From: Flavisolibacter longurius
GTDB taxonomy: Bacteria > Bacteroidota > Bacteroidia > Chitinophagales > Chitinophagaceae
NCBI GenBank assembly: GCA_014163555.1
Contig: JACJGO010000001.1
Coordinates: 1-64,000 of the forward strand
DNA: 64,000 nt
Direction of reading: 5' to 3'
The position numbers were made by a program, and so were the translations under genes. Shown here one piece after another: positions 25,480-34,844 of the stretch (position 1 is its first letter; the number at the start of each line of letters is the position of its first letter). The notes below the pieces were generated by a model. It saw only the letters and a list, made by a program, of their open reading frames with translations, ran no database searches and had not been told where the DNA came from.

Positions 25480-26561
25480 ACGTCAATGGGTTTGATCAGG
25501 GGCACCCGAACCGAAAACTGCTCTGCCTCGCTCAGGATCACCACATCGGGCTGGTTTAATAATTTGTATTTGGCGGCAATGTTTGAAAGGCCCATCCCAT
25601 TTGAGGTGGTTACACTTCGCTTGGGTTGAGAATTGTTGGTTACCACCAGGCTACTGGTCTCTGTCTGAATTGTAACCAGCAAAGGCTTCCGGGCCGACAC
25701 CTGATTGTGCTTTACAGCATTTTCTAACAACATCTGTAAGGTCAGGGGCGGAATAAAATGTGCCAGGAGTTTTTCATCAACCGCCACCTGCAACTGAATC
25801 CCTTCGCCAAACCGGGTTTGCAGCAGGAAAAAATATGCTTCCGTAAACTGCAGTTCCTGCGATAGTTGGATCACCTCTTTTTCGTTACTCTGCAGAAGGT
25901 ACCGGTACACTTTCGACAATTCTGCAATGAACTTTACAGCTCGTGGTGTGTCCTTCTCTACCAGGCCAGTCAGCGTATTTAAACTGTTGAAGAGGAAGTG
26001 TGGTTTCACCTGGCTTTTCAGCGATTCAAGCTGCATCATCACATTGATCTTTTTGAGTTGTTCGGCTTCCTGAGTGGCTTTCCGCAGGGCTTCCATAAAC
26101 ACAAGCAATTCGTAAAAAGCGGCTACCAGCATTCCATGCAGAAATCGATCAAAAAGCCCCAAGATCAGGTAAAGTTTTGGTGGCGCTGCCTCGGCGCTGA
26201 GCAGGAAGAAAATGCCTACCGTAACACCGTAAACGATTCCGTTTACCACAAACACCACCACTGCTTCTTTTCCTAACCGTTGGGCCGAAAGCTTACCCAA
26301 AGGGTAGCGACGATTAAAGTAAAACACCACCAGGCGGTTGGTTTCCCACGTAATAATGCCGGTGAGCAAGGCCCAAAAGAAATTGCTCATGACACTGCCC
26401 CATGTCAGTAACTGCAGCCCCGCCAGGGTATCGCTCATTTGAAAGCCAAACCGGAGGGCTGTTATGACCAGGATACCAATGATGCGGATGCGGTAATTAT
26501 GGAAAATGTTCACGCTTTGCTGTTGGTACCGCAAAATAAAGATTAGGCCTGTCGGAAGCAA
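25476..26561 (-). CDS. LytS-type sensor histidine kinase
   Basis: A kinase of up to 361 residues. Four hydrophobic helices occupy about residues 25-165, with no extracytoplasmic domain of note. The His_kinase (LytS-type) domain follows, with the phospho-acceptor in KSQVKPHFLFNSLNTL near residue 205 and an HATPase region with LLENAVKHN and GMGLSNIAAKY. It pairs with the downstream LytTR regulator. The N-terminus is uncertain: the first helix is basic and unusual, and a start some 17 or 41 codons later is possible. Confidence 0.9.
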   Translation of the reverse strand: MLPTGLIFILRYQQQSVNIFHNYRIRIIGILVITALRFGFQMSDTLAGLQLLTWGSVMSNFFWALLTGIITWETNRLVVFYFNRRYPLGKLSAQRLGKEAVVVFVVNGIVYGVTVGIFFLLSAEAAPPKLYLILGLFDRFLHGMLVAAFYELLVFMEALRKATQEAEQLKKINVMMQLESLKSQVKPHFLFNSLNTLTGLVEKDTPRAVKFIAELSKVYRYLLQSNEKEVIQLSQELQFTEAYFFLLQTRFGEGIQLQVAVDEKLLAHFIPPLTLQMLLENAVKHNQVSARKPLLVTIQTETSSLVVTNNSQPKRSVTTSNGMGLSNIAAKYKLLNQPDVVILSEAEQFSVRVPLIKPIDV

Positions 26562-26715
26562 GTGTGTACTGACAGAATGGTGGAAAGCAGCAACCGACCC
26601 GCAGGAAAGGGCAACCCAGTTGTAGAAAGTGTGCAGATGGAATGCTGGTTCAGGTTACCGGCAGGACATATTGTTTAGGAATGTCCCGGTTTTGAACATG
26701 ACAAAATCATACAGG

Positions 26716-26732
26716 CAGGTCAAATTGACCTG
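26716..26732. promoter_or_regulatory. 17-bp palindrome upstream of the LytS/LytTR genes
   Basis: CAGGTCAA-A-TTGACCTG is a perfect inverted repeat with 8-bp arms. It lies about 155 bases upstream of the kinase start and 36 bases after the stop of the hypothetical gene. There is no T run, so a protein-binding site is more likely than a terminator. The regulator is unknown. Confidence 0.4.
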
Positions 26733-26767
26733 TACACTATATAAAAAGAACACAAAACCCTGTTTGG

Positions 26768-27022
26768 CTAAAGCAAAAGCTGCAAATCCGAAACATCCAC
26801 CATGCGCAGATAAGGTTCTAAATGCCGGGTGTCCTCAAAACACCGTATGCGGGTACATTCCGACATTTTTTCATCAAAATATATTTCGACGTAAAAACCT
26901 TCAACTTGGTAAAGTATCACATTCACACCAACGCCTGATCGTCCAAAAAGAAAAGCACCATAATGTTTCACCACATTCCGCTGGATGTCCTTGGGCAGTG
27001 ACGTAAACTGCTGGATCGTCAT
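26768..27022 (-). CDS. Conserved hypothetical protein, about 84 residues
   Basis: A small soluble protein starting MTIQQFTSLPKDIQRNVVKH, where ATG at 27022 is preferred; the frame is open back to 27097. The patterns VILYQVEGFYVEIYFDEK and RIRCFEDTRHLEPYLRMVD read like a compact alpha/beta protein. I believe similar short proteins occur in related genomes, but this is from memory and unverified. It stands alone, with no partner on either side. Confidence 0.6.
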   Translation of the reverse strand: MTIQQFTSLPKDIQRNVVKHYGAFLFGRSGVGVNVILYQVEGFYVEIYFDEKMSECTRIRCFEDTRHLEPYLRMVDVSDLQLLL

Positions 27023-27357
27023 AAGCATTTGTTGTTTAAAGCCAAGGTTGCACAAATCCAGTGCCGTAAATCTTCCCTTCCATCCATTTAAACGCATTCA
27101 GCCGGGCTGTATAAAACATTACACAAAATGACAATAAAACTCTACAGGACTCCGTTTGCGAGGCTTGTTCTTTGTTTAACAAGTAAATGGCATTGCGTTT
27201 GGAAACTTAAACCGGGGATGATTTTACGGCAGGCAGAAAGCAGGAACGAATAGTTCCACTTCCAAAAGAATCCCCAAACTAATCTTCATCATTACGCAAA
27301 TCCGTTAAGCCCTATGTCGCTATAAAGTGTGATAAGTGGAATTTTGGTGTAATGCGC
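27023..27357. other. Intergenic region without a recognised gene
   Basis: About 335 bases between the small hypothetical gene and the terminator of the CoA-transferase operon. A weak 6-bp inverted repeat (CTTGTT…AACAAG near 27165) is the only structure noticed. It should hold the promoter of the minus-strand hypothetical gene; no convincing TAnnTTTG was found. Confidence 0.5.
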
Positions 27358-27382
27358 AAAAGAGCCCTTCAGGGGCTCTTTT
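27358..27382 (-). terminator. Rho-independent terminator of the CoA-transferase genes
   Basis: AAAAGAGCCC and GGGCTCTTTT form a perfect 10-bp stem with a 5-base loop about 25 bases after the scoB stop. A and T tracts flank both sides, so it can work in either direction. Confidence 0.9.
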
Positions 27383-27406
27383 ATTTTCTGGAAACAGGAA
27401 TTGAAG

Positions 27407-28063
27407 CTATAATATCATCTCAGGCACTTCGCCCTGTACGATCAGCTTCCCGGCTGTTTTTTGCTGAATCTCCTCTATGCTGACACCCGGTGCCCGTTCG
27501 CGGAGAAGAAAACCGTCGGGAGTAATATCAATAACCGCCAGTTCCGTGACGACCTTTTTTACGCAGGCCACACCGGTCAGCGGCAGGGTACACTGTGGCA
27601 GCAACTTGCTCTCTCCTCTTGGATTGGTATGTTGCATGGCCACAATAATGTTGCGGGCCGATGCCACCAAGTCCATGGCGCCACCCATTCCTTTTACCAT
27701 TTTGCCGGGAATCTTCCAGTTGGCGATATCACCCTTCTCCGACACCTCCATCGCACCCAGAACGGTGAGATCGATCTTGCCGGCGCGGATCATTCCAAAG
27801 CTTTCCGCCGAATCAAAAAAGGCACCGCCGGGCACCACGGTAACGGTTTCCTTACCGGCATTGATCAGGTCTGCGTCAATATCTTCTTCAGGTGGATAAG
27901 GCCCCATGCCCATCATGCCGTTCTCGCTTTGCAGCATGACAAACATGCCTTCCGGAATGTAATTGGAAACAAGCGTTGGAATACCGATGCCCAGATTTAC
28001 GTACATGCCATCCCGTAATTCCTGCGCAATTCGTTTTGCAATTCCGAATTTATCTAAAGCCAT
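27407..28063 (-). CDS. scoB: 3-oxoacid CoA-transferase subunit B
   Basis: A 218-residue beta subunit of succinyl-CoA:3-ketoacid CoA-transferase, which moves CoA between succinyl-CoA and acetoacetate in ketone-body use. Family marks are [22 protein letters not shown], the catalytic Glu in [11 protein letters not shown], and [17 protein letters not shown] and [14 protein letters not shown]. It lies 60 bases after the alpha-subunit gene on the same strand, the usual order A then B, and is followed by a terminator. Length is normal. Confidence 0.95.
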   Translation of the reverse strand: MALDKFGIAKRIAQELRDGMYVNLGIGIPTLVSNYIPEGMFVMLQSENGMMGMGPYPPEEDIDADLINAGKETVTVVPGGAFFDSAESFGMIRAGKIDLTVLGAMEVSEKGDIANWKIPGKMVKGMGGAMDLVASARNIIVAMQHTNPRGESKLLPQCTLPLTGVACVKKVVTELAVIDITPDGFLLRERAPGVSIEEIQQKTAGKLIVQGEVPEMIL

Positions 28064-28068
28064 TTTTT

Positions 28069-28118
28069 AGTTCAAGGTTTAAAGTTTACAGTTTACAGTC
28101 GAGATATGAAGTTCAAGG
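28069..28118. repeat. Heptamer-periodic repeat between scoA and scoB
   Basis: Units GTTTAAA, GTTTACA, GTTTACA occur at exact 7-base steps from 28077, and the 9-mer AGTTCAAGG flanks them as a direct repeat (28069-28077 and 28110-28118). The block fills most of the 60-base gap inside the operon. It is one of four short-period intergenic repeats in this window. Confidence 0.65.
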
Positions 28119-28123
28119 AGGCT

Positions 28124-28828
28124 TCATTTGTTCGACGCCAGTCGTACAGTGCGGCGTTCGATTCGCTTCTCGTAATTTTTTCCCTGGAAGATGCGATGCA
28201 CATAAACACTAGCCACATGAATTTGATCGGGATCGAGACTGCCGGGTTCCACCAGTTCTTCCACTTCGGCAATGGTGATAGTACCGGCTTTGGCCATGGA
28301 GGTTGAAAAATTGCGGGTGGTTTTTCGAAACACGAGGTTACCATACCGATCGCCTTTCCAGGCTTTGACAAGGGCAAAATCAGCATGCAGCGCATGTTCC
28401 ATCAGGTATTGTTTGCCACCAAATTCCCGCACCTCTTTGCCCGATGCAACTTCGGTACCGAAGCCCGCCGGCGTGTAAAAAGCAGGAATGCCCATAGCCG
28501 CCATCTGAATGCGGGTGGCCAGCGTTCCCTGCGGAATCAGGTCCACTTCCAGTTCGCCGGAAAGCAACTGCCGTTCAAATTCGGCATTCTCACCCACATA
28601 GGAAGAAAGCATTTTTTTGATCTGCCGGTTTTGCAGGAGCAGGCCCAGGCCAAAATCATCTACGCCGGCATTGTTGGAAATACAGGTCAGGTTTTTTACA
28701 CCCATCTCCTGTAACGCTGTAATAGAATTTTCGGGAATGCCACAAAGGCCAAAGCCACCGAGCATGAGCGTGGCGCCAACTGTAATATCATGCAAGGCCT
28801 CCCGTGCGGAAGAAAAAACTTTATTCAT
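28124..28828 (-). CDS. scoA: 3-oxoacid CoA-transferase subunit A
   Basis: A 234-residue alpha subunit, recognised by [15 protein letters not shown], the CoA-transferase signature [13 protein letters not shown], and the region [27 protein letters not shown]. With subunit B it forms the heterodimeric enzyme for acetoacetate/succinyl-CoA exchange in the cytoplasm. A -7 promoter match lies about 70 bases upstream. The gap to subunit B holds a heptamer repeat. Confidence 0.95.
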   Translation of the reverse strand: MNKVFSSAREALHDITVGATLMLGGFGLCGIPENSITALQEMGVKNLTCISNNAGVDDFGLGLLLQNRQIKKMLSSYVGENAEFERQLLSGELEVDLIPQGTLATRIQMAAMGIPAFYTPAGFGTEVASGKEVREFGGKQYLMEHALHADFALVKAWKGDRYGNLVFRKTTRNFSTSMAKAGTITIAEVEELVEPGSLDPDQIHVASVYVHRIFQGKNYEKRIERRTVRLASNK

Positions 28829-28896
28829 ATAGCAAGATTATTTGTTCTGATTGACCGTACGTTTTTTCATCCGTACAGCCCTTCCATTGGTAGGAA

Positions 28897-28904
28897 CAAA
28901 CATA
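28897..28904 (-). promoter_or_regulatory. Possible promoter of scoAB
   Basis: On the minus strand TATGTTTG is an exact match to TAnnTTTG, about 70 bases upstream of the scoA ATG. No clear TTTG lies at the -33 position. Confidence 0.35.
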
Positions 28905-29041
28905 AGACAGCGACAGTTTTCTTCCGTAGAAATCTTTACAGCGTTAACCAAAGCCAAGTTTATGTAGGTTCTGAGGAAACCCGGAATGTGCATTTCTATA
29001 GAGAAACAACCTGCTGGTGTTTACCTGCAACAGGCATTCAT

Positions 29042-30061
29042 TTACGCAGCCACCTCTCGCCGTTTAAAATATGGCGCTACAAGGCGATAGGATTTCTTTT
29101 TTGCTTCCAGATCGTATATATGCGAAGTGATCATGAGCTCCTGGATGCCGGTTGATTGCACAAAGGCTTCCAGTTCTTTTCGAACGGTTTCAGCACTGCC
29201 CACAAAAGAAAACTGCAACATGTGTTGCACGGCTGCCCGTTCGGGCTCGCTCCATATACCTTCCATGGTTGGAATGGGCGGCTGCATTGCCTGCCGCTTA
29301 TTGCGTATCATACCCAGGGCCATCTGGTAAAACGAAGTTGCCAGCACTTCCGCTTCTTCGTCCGTATCAGCAGCAATGACATTGACACAAGCCATGCTGT
29401 AGGGGTGTTGCAAAAACCGCGAAGGTCTGAAGTTGGATGTATAGAGTTGCAAAGCATCGTACAGATGCGTAGGCGCAAAATGCGAAGCAAACGCAAACGG
29501 CAGACCCAGCATAGCTGCCAGTTGCGCACTGTAGGTACTGGAGCCCAGGAGCCATACCGGCACATTGGATCCTTCACCGGGAATGGCCCGCACTTTTGCT
29601 TCCGGGTCCCGAGGGCCCAGGTAGTTGATCAGTTCCACCACATCATTTGGAAAGGAATCCACGTCTCCTTTCAGGCTGCGGCGCAAGGCGTATGATGTCA
29701 CGGGATCCGTGCCGGGTGCCCGGCCAAGGCCCAGATCAATACGTTCGGGATACAAAGCCGCCAGTGTACCAAATTGCTCCGCCACCATCAGGGGAGCGTG
29801 GTTGGGCAGCATGATGCCACCGGATCCTACACGAATGCTTTTTGTACCACCGGCCACATAGCCAATCAAAACAGCCGTAGCAGCCGAAGCCACACTTTCC
29901 ATGTTGTGATGTTCGGCAAACCAGTAACGGGTATAGCCACACGTTTCTGCTTCCCTTGCCAATGCCAGGCTTCTGCGAAAGGCATCTGAAACGGTTTCAT
30001 CCTGCACGATGGTGGCAAGGTCGAGGACGGATACAGGTATCTGCGAAAGTTGATTTTCCAT
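29042..30061 (-). CDS. LLM-class flavin-dependent oxidoreductase
   Basis: A 339-residue luciferase-like monooxygenase of the MsnO8 type, binding FMN in a TIM barrel. Typical stretches are [11 protein letters not shown] at the start, [48 protein letters not shown] and [10 protein letters not shown]. The oxidised substrate is unknown; members act on many small molecules. It is a single gene, 213 bases upstream of scoA on the same strand, and 139 bases after the SGNH esterase. Confidence 0.92.
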   Translation of the reverse strand: MENQLSQIPVSVLDLATIVQDETVSDAFRRSLALAREAETCGYTRYWFAEHHNMESVASAATAVLIGYVAGGTKSIRVGSGGIMLPNHAPLMVAEQFGTLAALYPERIDLGLGRAPGTDPVTSYALRRSLKGDVDSFPNDVVELINYLGPRDPEAKVRAIPGEGSNVPVWLLGSSTYSAQLAAMLGLPFAFASHFAPTHLYDALQLYTSNFRPSRFLQHPYSMACVNVIAADTDEEAEVLATSFYQMALGMIRNKRQAMQPPIPTMEGIWSEPERAAVQHMLQFSFVGSAETVRKELEAFVQSTGIQELMITSHIYDLEAKKKSYRLVAPYFKRREVAA

Positions 30062-30199
30062 AATTGAAACGATTGCCTGCAGTAAAGTCGCATGTAATCT
30101 TTTGCAGGCAAGAAGTTTTCAGCCGACAACTTTCAATCCAAACGGACTTACTGCTTTTCTCAAGGGCCACACAATTGTGCCAAAAAGAACCACAAAAGG

Positions 30200-31318
30200 T
30201 TATGGCAGCAGTTTTCGAAAAAATGGCAGCAGGCTCTCTGCCATCCGGCCATGGTCTGCCACGCTGGGATGCCCGGAACAACCGTTTGCCTGCATGGGCT
30301 GGAAAAAGAAAATAGCGAGTGGCTTTGCCTTTGGCTGCGCAGCATCAACTCCTGCCTTTACGGCCGTAATACAGTTTTGCAACAGCTCTCTCGAAGAACC
30401 GCTTAACATCGGACTACTCAAAAGCGCAAGCTGTGCTGCCGGATAGTTGGCCTGCACCTGCTGCACAAAGCTGATATAGGCCTTCACAAAACGGGTACTG
30501 TCAAAGGGCGGGCGTTCCTTTTTGCCCTCACCACGGCTGAAATCATTGGTACCAAGGGCAATGCTGACCACATCCGGCGAATAGTTGCTGAAGTTCCACC
30601 GGAGAGAACTGTTCGGTTGAAAATCGGTGTATTCGTAAACCTGCGGCATGGTTGGGCCGTCGCTGTTCCAGTTGCGGTACACGCCAATACCACTAACGCT
30701 GCTGAGAAGAAAATTGGCATTCAGCGCTCTTGCTACCTGCGGCCCATAGGCCATATAGGCATTGTGCTGGTCGTGGTAAACGCCGGTGCCGCAAGGCACT
30801 TCCGAGTGATCGGCGGCAGCACCGCAGGTTATGCTGTTACCGATAAATTCAATCAGTGGTGCGACAGGACGTTGCAGTGACGAGATATTTTCTGCTTCGA
30901 TTTGCTGAATAAAAACGGGTCCCGTATGTGCTTCGGTGGCTTTGTAAATCCATACTGTATGACGGCTCTCGGAAGTGGTATAGATACCGATCATTGTGTC
31001 CTTTGAGAAAACAGCCAATCGTCCCATGTATTGTCCATCCAATTCGTACTGCAGGTAGTTATGATCAAGCCACTCGGGGAGTGAAACACGGATGCGGCAC
31101 TCGGGCCCTTCAAATGTAAAACCAATGTTCGAAGCAGAGCTAACCAGGGCCAAACCTTTCTCCTGTAAAATCGTTCTGCCAAAAGGTTTGAGGTCTGCAG
31201 CGGAGAGTTTATTGCTGCTCTTTATTGTACCCGCATTTTGCGCCATCACACAACCTGATAATACAAAGCAACAGGCAACAAAAACTATCCGGGAAATGCT
31301 AACCATATGCACGACCAT
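30200..31318 (-). CDS. SGNH/GDSL esterase, CE2-like acetylxylan esterase architecture
   Basis: A secreted esterase of about 372 residues. ATG at 31318 is preferred because a signal peptide follows (IVFVACCFVLSGCVMAQ); the open frame reaches 31444 only through a repeat region. Residues about 35-160 form a jelly-roll domain (FTFEGPECRIRVSL … YLQYELDGQYMGRLAVF) and the rest an SGNH hydrolase with block I IEFIGNSITCG (catalytic Ser), IALGTNDFS (block III) and C-terminal GHPSVADH (catalytic Asp/His region). This order is that of carbohydrate esterase family 2, which removes acetyl groups from xylan or glucomannan. It is divergent from the Gfo/Idh gene, from which 160 bases separate it. Confidence 0.85.
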   Translation of the reverse strand: MVVHMVSISRIVFVACCFVLSGCVMAQNAGTIKSSNKLSAADLKPFGRTILQEKGLALVSSASNIGFTFEGPECRIRVSLPEWLDHNYLQYELDGQYMGRLAVFSKDTMIGIYTTSESRHTVWIYKATEAHTGPVFIQQIEAENISSLQRPVAPLIEFIGNSITCGAAADHSEVPCGTGVYHDQHNAYMAYGPQVARALNANFLLSSVSGIGVYRNWNSDGPTMPQVYEYTDFQPNSSLRWNFSNYSPDVVSIALGTNDFSRGEGKKERPPFDSTRFVKAYISFVQQVQANYPAAQLALLSSPMLSGSSRELLQNCITAVKAGVDAAQPKAKPLAIFFFQPMQANGCSGHPSVADHGRMAESLLPFFRKLLP

Positions 31319-31412
31319 TATTGATTGCGAAAGATAAAGCCGTTTTGCGGAGTTATAATATGCATTCCCAATGCAACCGTCCATATTGCCCTGGATAATT
31401 GTATCGGAAAAT

Positions 31413-31449
31413 AATATCCCAATATCTAGTATCCAATATCTCAATATCC
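31413..31449. repeat. Degenerate heptamer repeat (AATATCC/AATATCT)
   Basis: Five units of 7 bases, AATATCC, AATATCT, AGTATCC, AATATCT and AATATCC, lie in the divergent region between the esterase and oxidoreductase genes. The unit differs by one base from the AATAACC of the 160-290 array, and again the complement reads as an I/L/D/G/Y/W-rich frame that extends ORFs falsely. Confidence 0.7.
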
Positions 31450-31478
31450 TATTCTCTCAATCCTTAGCTTTATTCCCT

Positions 31479-32456
31479 ATGCAAAACGAAACTATCCAAT
31501 GGGGCATTATTGGTTGCGGTGATGTAACCGAAGTGAAAAGTGGTCCGGCCTTCAACAAAGTGCCCAACTCCCGCCTTGTAGCCGTGATGCGACGCAACGC
31601 GGAAAAAGCCGCTGACTATGCCCGGCGGCACAAAGTGGCCCGGTGGTTTAGCGATGCGGAAACCCTGATTAATGACCCGGACGTAAATGCCATTTATATT
31701 GCCACGCCACCACTTTACCATAAAGACTATACTCTACAAGCCCTGCGGGCCGGAAAGCCTGTGTATGTAGAAAAACCCATGGCCATGAATGCAGCCGAAG
31801 CACAAGAAATGGCTGCGGCAGCACAGGAAACCGGTGTTAAACTTTGTGTGGCCCATTACCGCCGGCAGCAGCCCTTGTTTTTAAAAGTAAAGTCGTTGCT
31901 GGCGGAAGGAGCTATTGGCAAACCGCGAATCGTAAACTTACAATGCCTGCAACCCCACCAGGACAGCATGATCACCCGCACAGAAGATGCCTGGCGGTAC
32001 AACCCGACCATTTCAGGGGGTGGGCTGTTCCATGACCTGGCCCCGCACCAACTCGACCTGATGCTCTATTTTTTCGGCCGTCCCGAAAAAGTCCATGGCA
32101 TCTCTGTAAATGCTTCCGGATTGTATAGTGCTGACGATACAACCACAGGCCAGGTTTTGTTTGCCAACGACATCGTATTCAACGGTGCCTGGTGCTTTAC
32201 AGTGCCGGAGAAACATGACCTGTGTGAAATACTTGGTACGGAAGGATCGCTGCAGTTCCCCATCTTTGATCACCGGTTGGTGGTGTTAAAAAAGGGCAAC
32301 GATGAAATGCATTTTCCTTTTGACCCTTTGCCGCATGTGCAACAGCCCATGATAGAAAACGTCGTCAATTATTTTCTTGGCAGGGCAGAAAACCCCTGCC
32401 CGGCAGAAGACGGCTGGGAAGTGATGAAGATGATAGACCGCATGACAGGCAAATAA
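31479..32456 (+). CDS. Gfo/Idh/MocA-family NAD(P)-dependent oxidoreductase
   Basis: A protein of 325 residues from ATG 31479 (MQNETIQWGIIGCGDVTE), which is where the Rossmann motif begins; upstream frame is repeat sequence. The nucleotide-binding half has WGIIGCGDV and NAIYIATPPLYHKDYTLQAL, and the EKP motif YVEKPMAMNAAEA near residue 95 has the conserved Lys. The C-terminal half has GGGLFHDLAPHQLDLMLYFFG with the usual His. No signal peptide, so cytoplasmic. Such enzymes oxidise or reduce sugars and inositols; some act on 3-keto sugars. It is single, followed by the Dabb gene 48 bases later. Confidence 0.93.
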   Translation: MQNETIQWGIIGCGDVTEVKSGPAFNKVPNSRLVAVMRRNAEKAADYARRHKVARWFSDAETLINDPDVNAIYIATPPLYHKDYTLQALRAGKPVYVEKPMAMNAAEAQEMAAAAQETGVKLCVAHYRRQQPLFLKVKSLLAEGAIGKPRIVNLQCLQPHQDSMITRTEDAWRYNPTISGGGLFHDLAPHQLDLMLYFFGRPEKVHGISVNASGLYSADDTTTGQVLFANDIVFNGAWCFTVPEKHDLCEILGTEGSLQFPIFDHRLVVLKKGNDEMHFPFDPLPHVQQPMIENVVNYFLGRAENPCPAEDGWEVMKMIDRMTGK

Positions 32457-32504
32457 CCATTCCCGTTTATATTTACACCACACAATTTCTTCAATTTATT
32501 TCCC

Positions 32505-32810
32505 ATGTTTGTACACCACGTTTTTTTCTGGCTGAAGCCCGGTTTATCCGAAGACGAACAAAAACAATTTGAAAAAGGAGTCAGCTCTCTGCTTTCCATT
32601 GAACATGTTAAGATGGGCGATGTGGGCCGTCCCGCAGCCACCGACCGCCCTGTGATCGAACGTTCTTACTCCTACTCCCTGCTATTGGTATTTGAAGACC
32701 AGGCTGCCCATGATGCCTATCAACCTCACCCGGTTCACAAAGCCTTTGTGGAAAGCTGCTCACACCTGTGGGAACGGGTGCATATTTATGATTCCGAATC
32801 GATAGGATAG
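32505..32810 (+). CDS. Dabb-domain (stress-responsive alpha/beta barrel) protein
   Basis: A 101-residue ferredoxin-like dimeric barrel protein. It starts FVHHVFFWLKPGLSEDEQ, the usual Dabb opening, and has SLLLVFEDQAAHDAYQPHPVHKAFVE, the characteristic second half. The function of most members is unknown; some are small cyclases or stress proteins. It follows the Gfo/Idh/MocA gene by 48 bases, so the two may be co-transcribed. Confidence 0.9.
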   Translation: MFVHHVFFWLKPGLSEDEQKQFEKGVSSLLSIEHVKMGDVGRPAATDRPVIERSYSYSLLLVFEDQAAHDAYQPHPVHKAFVESCSHLWERVHIYDSESIG

Positions 32811-32884
32811 AGCCGGTTTTCTGAAGCGGGTTGTAACTGCGCTAGTACACAAACGTATTATCCCCTACCACAAAACCTTTCCAC

Positions 32885-33238
32885 ATGAAAAGCCTTGTGT
32901 TGCTGCTGTTTTTTGGACTGGCAGCTTGTCAGCCCGGCAACCAAACAGGATTGACAGGCACTTGGGTTTCGGATACAACTGATGCCAGCAATCGTGACCG
33001 GGCTTTGTTTGAAAAGCTGTTGTTTTTGGAAAATGATTCTTTTCGAGCAGAAATTTTTATGGACGGCCGGTTGCAGGAATCTTTTAGGGGCCACTATGTT
33101 TTCAACGAAAGACAAAAACGCCTCACCACCACCGTTGGCACTGTAGTAGCTAAGTCGGAAATCGTTCACCTCACAAATGAAAAACTGACCATCAAGTTCG
33201 AAAGCACAAAATCTCTAAGTCATTACCGACGTCAATAA
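32885..33238 (+). CDS. Small hypothetical lipoprotein
   Basis: A 117-residue protein with a short lipoprotein signal (LVLLLFFGLAACQPG, C15). The mature part begins GLTGTWVSDT and looks like an all-beta lipocalin-type domain (ENDSFRAEIFMDGRLQESFRGHY … KRLTTTVGTVV), as is frequent in small lipoproteins of this phylum. No specific function can be given. It lies 74 bases after Dabb and 49 before the S41 peptidase. Confidence 0.7.
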   Translation: MKSLVLLLFFGLAACQPGNQTGLTGTWVSDTTDASNRDRALFEKLLFLENDSFRAEIFMDGRLQESFRGHYVFNERQKRLTTTVGTVVAKSEIVHLTNEKLTIKFESTKSLSHYRRQ

Positions 33239-33287
33239 ACGAATCCTAACTAAAAGAAAGCTTCGTAAATTCCTTTCTTCAACCCGA

Positions 33288-34676
33288 ATGCATCACATGA
33301 GAAAACTTTTTTTACTCCTCTTGCTATGTTCCGGTTTCATCAGTTACGGCCAGGCTTGTGATTGCGAAAAAGAATTCCTGTACATCAAACAATTTATAGA
33401 AGATAACTACGCCGGCTTTCAGGACAAGCAAGCACAAATGACACCGGAGAAGTATAACAAAACTGCCAGACGGTTTCAGGCGCTGACCAAAGGCGCAGGC
33501 GAAAAATGTCTATTGGTGATCTCTCAATACCTCGACGTTTTTCAGGACCAGCATATCCAGATCGGCAGTCGTTTTGATGCCACTAAAATTGATACTGGTT
33601 ATATCAACCGCCGTCCCTTAGTTACCGTTTCTGAAAAAAAACTTGCAGAACTTTCGGGATCAAAAGGCAAAGAAGGCATTTATGTTTTTCGCCACGATTC
33701 GTCGTATAGGATTGCCGTACTAAAAGATCCCACGGCTTTACACGATTATATCGGAGTTACCATAGATGCCAGGAATCCCACGTGGAAAAAAGGGCAAATG
33801 AAATTTGAAGGCAAACAGGTAAACGACTCCCTTCTCAAAGGCGTCTTGTACATGCGTAACCACCTGCCTAAAGTGGAGTATTTCGGTTTTGGCAAAGACC
33901 GCATTTCAGGCGACTGGCAAAGAGAAGGTACCGTATGGGAAGAGGAGCCTTACCAGTTTGTACACCTTGCCGCAAAAAAACTTTCTGACAGCACACTCTA
34001 TTTAAAAATTTCCAGTTTTGGTGCTTTCAATGCAAAGAACATCGATTCGTTGGTAAAGGTTCACAAGGCCACCTTAGCGACCACACCCAACCTGATACTT
34101 GATGTCAGGGACAATGGCGGCGGTTCTGATTTTACATTCATGCCCCTGTTGCCCTACCTCTATACCGGACCGGTAAAAGGAATTGGCGTGGATGTATTGG
34201 CAACGGAAAAAAACATTGAGGGTTGGAAAAAAATTCTTGATGACGAAAACCTTCCGGCAGAAAACAAAAAAAGCATCAACGGAATGATTGCAGGCATGGA
34301 ACAAAACAAGGGGAAACGGGTGAGTGTCGCTTCGGATTATATCGATTCTTCGTATACACCCCAGCCCTATCCCCGCAAGGTGGTTATTCTTACCAACCGG
34401 GGATGCGCATCCACTACGGAGCAGTTTCTCCTTTATGCAAGACAAAGTGCCAAGGTGATTCTTGCCGGCGAGCCCACGCAAGGAACGCTGGATTACTCCA
34501 ACATGCGGGAAGCATCTTTTCCGTGTATGCCTTATGTTTTGCGTTATGCCACCACCCGCAGCCGCAGGCTTGATATCGGGGAAGGAATCGACAACGTAGG
34601 AATTCAACCGGCAGTTCGGCTTCCAAAAAATACGGATTGGATGGTGGAAGCGCAAAAGTTGTTGGAAAAGCCATAA
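33288..34676 (+). CDS. S41-family peptidase, secreted
   Basis: A 462-residue protein with signal peptide (ATG at 33297, MRKLFLLLLLCSGFISYGQ, is an alternative start). An N-terminal helical region (CDCEKEFLYIKQFIEDNYAGF) precedes the tail-specific-protease fold with NLILDVRDNGGGSDFTFMPL near residue 265 and VVILTNRGCASTTEQFLLYA near 365, where the Ser is the likely nucleophile. There is no PDZ domain in the usual place. The Lys expected about 25 residues after the Ser in CtpA/Prc-type enzymes is not seen (GEPTQGTLDY), so it may use a tricorn-like Ser/His arrangement or be inactive. Target unknown. Confidence 0.82.
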   Translation: MHHMRKLFLLLLLCSGFISYGQACDCEKEFLYIKQFIEDNYAGFQDKQAQMTPEKYNKTARRFQALTKGAGEKCLLVISQYLDVFQDQHIQIGSRFDATKIDTGYINRRPLVTVSEKKLAELSGSKGKEGIYVFRHDSSYRIAVLKDPTALHDYIGVTIDARNPTWKKGQMKFEGKQVNDSLLKGVLYMRNHLPKVEYFGFGKDRISGDWQREGTVWEEEPYQFVHLAAKKLSDSTLYLKISSFGAFNAKNIDSLVKVHKATLATTPNLILDVRDNGGGSDFTFMPLLPYLYTGPVKGIGVDVLATEKNIEGWKKILDDENLPAENKKSINGMIAGMEQNKGKRVSVASDYIDSSYTPQPYPRKVVILTNRGCASTTEQFLLYARQSAKVILAGEPTQGTLDYSNMREASFPCMPYVLRYATTRSRRLDIGEGIDNVGIQPAVRLPKNTDWMVEAQKLLEKP

Positions 34677-34844
34677 GCTCTCCAATTCTTCATTAAGAAC
34701 ATAATGAGAAGTTTGTTGCTTACCGAACAATATGTTTTAGAACAGAAAAAGTTTTCCGGACTGAAATGTTTTTTCCTTTCTCTGCATGCATTCAGGGCAT
34801 AAGAATAACAACCAATCAGTAGCACCACCAAAGCAAACAAGACC

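Noticed and set aside
28105-28123. Frame extending scoA-scoB into one fused gene
   Set aside because: Stops and the heptamer repeat separate the two subunits, which have normal individual lengths.
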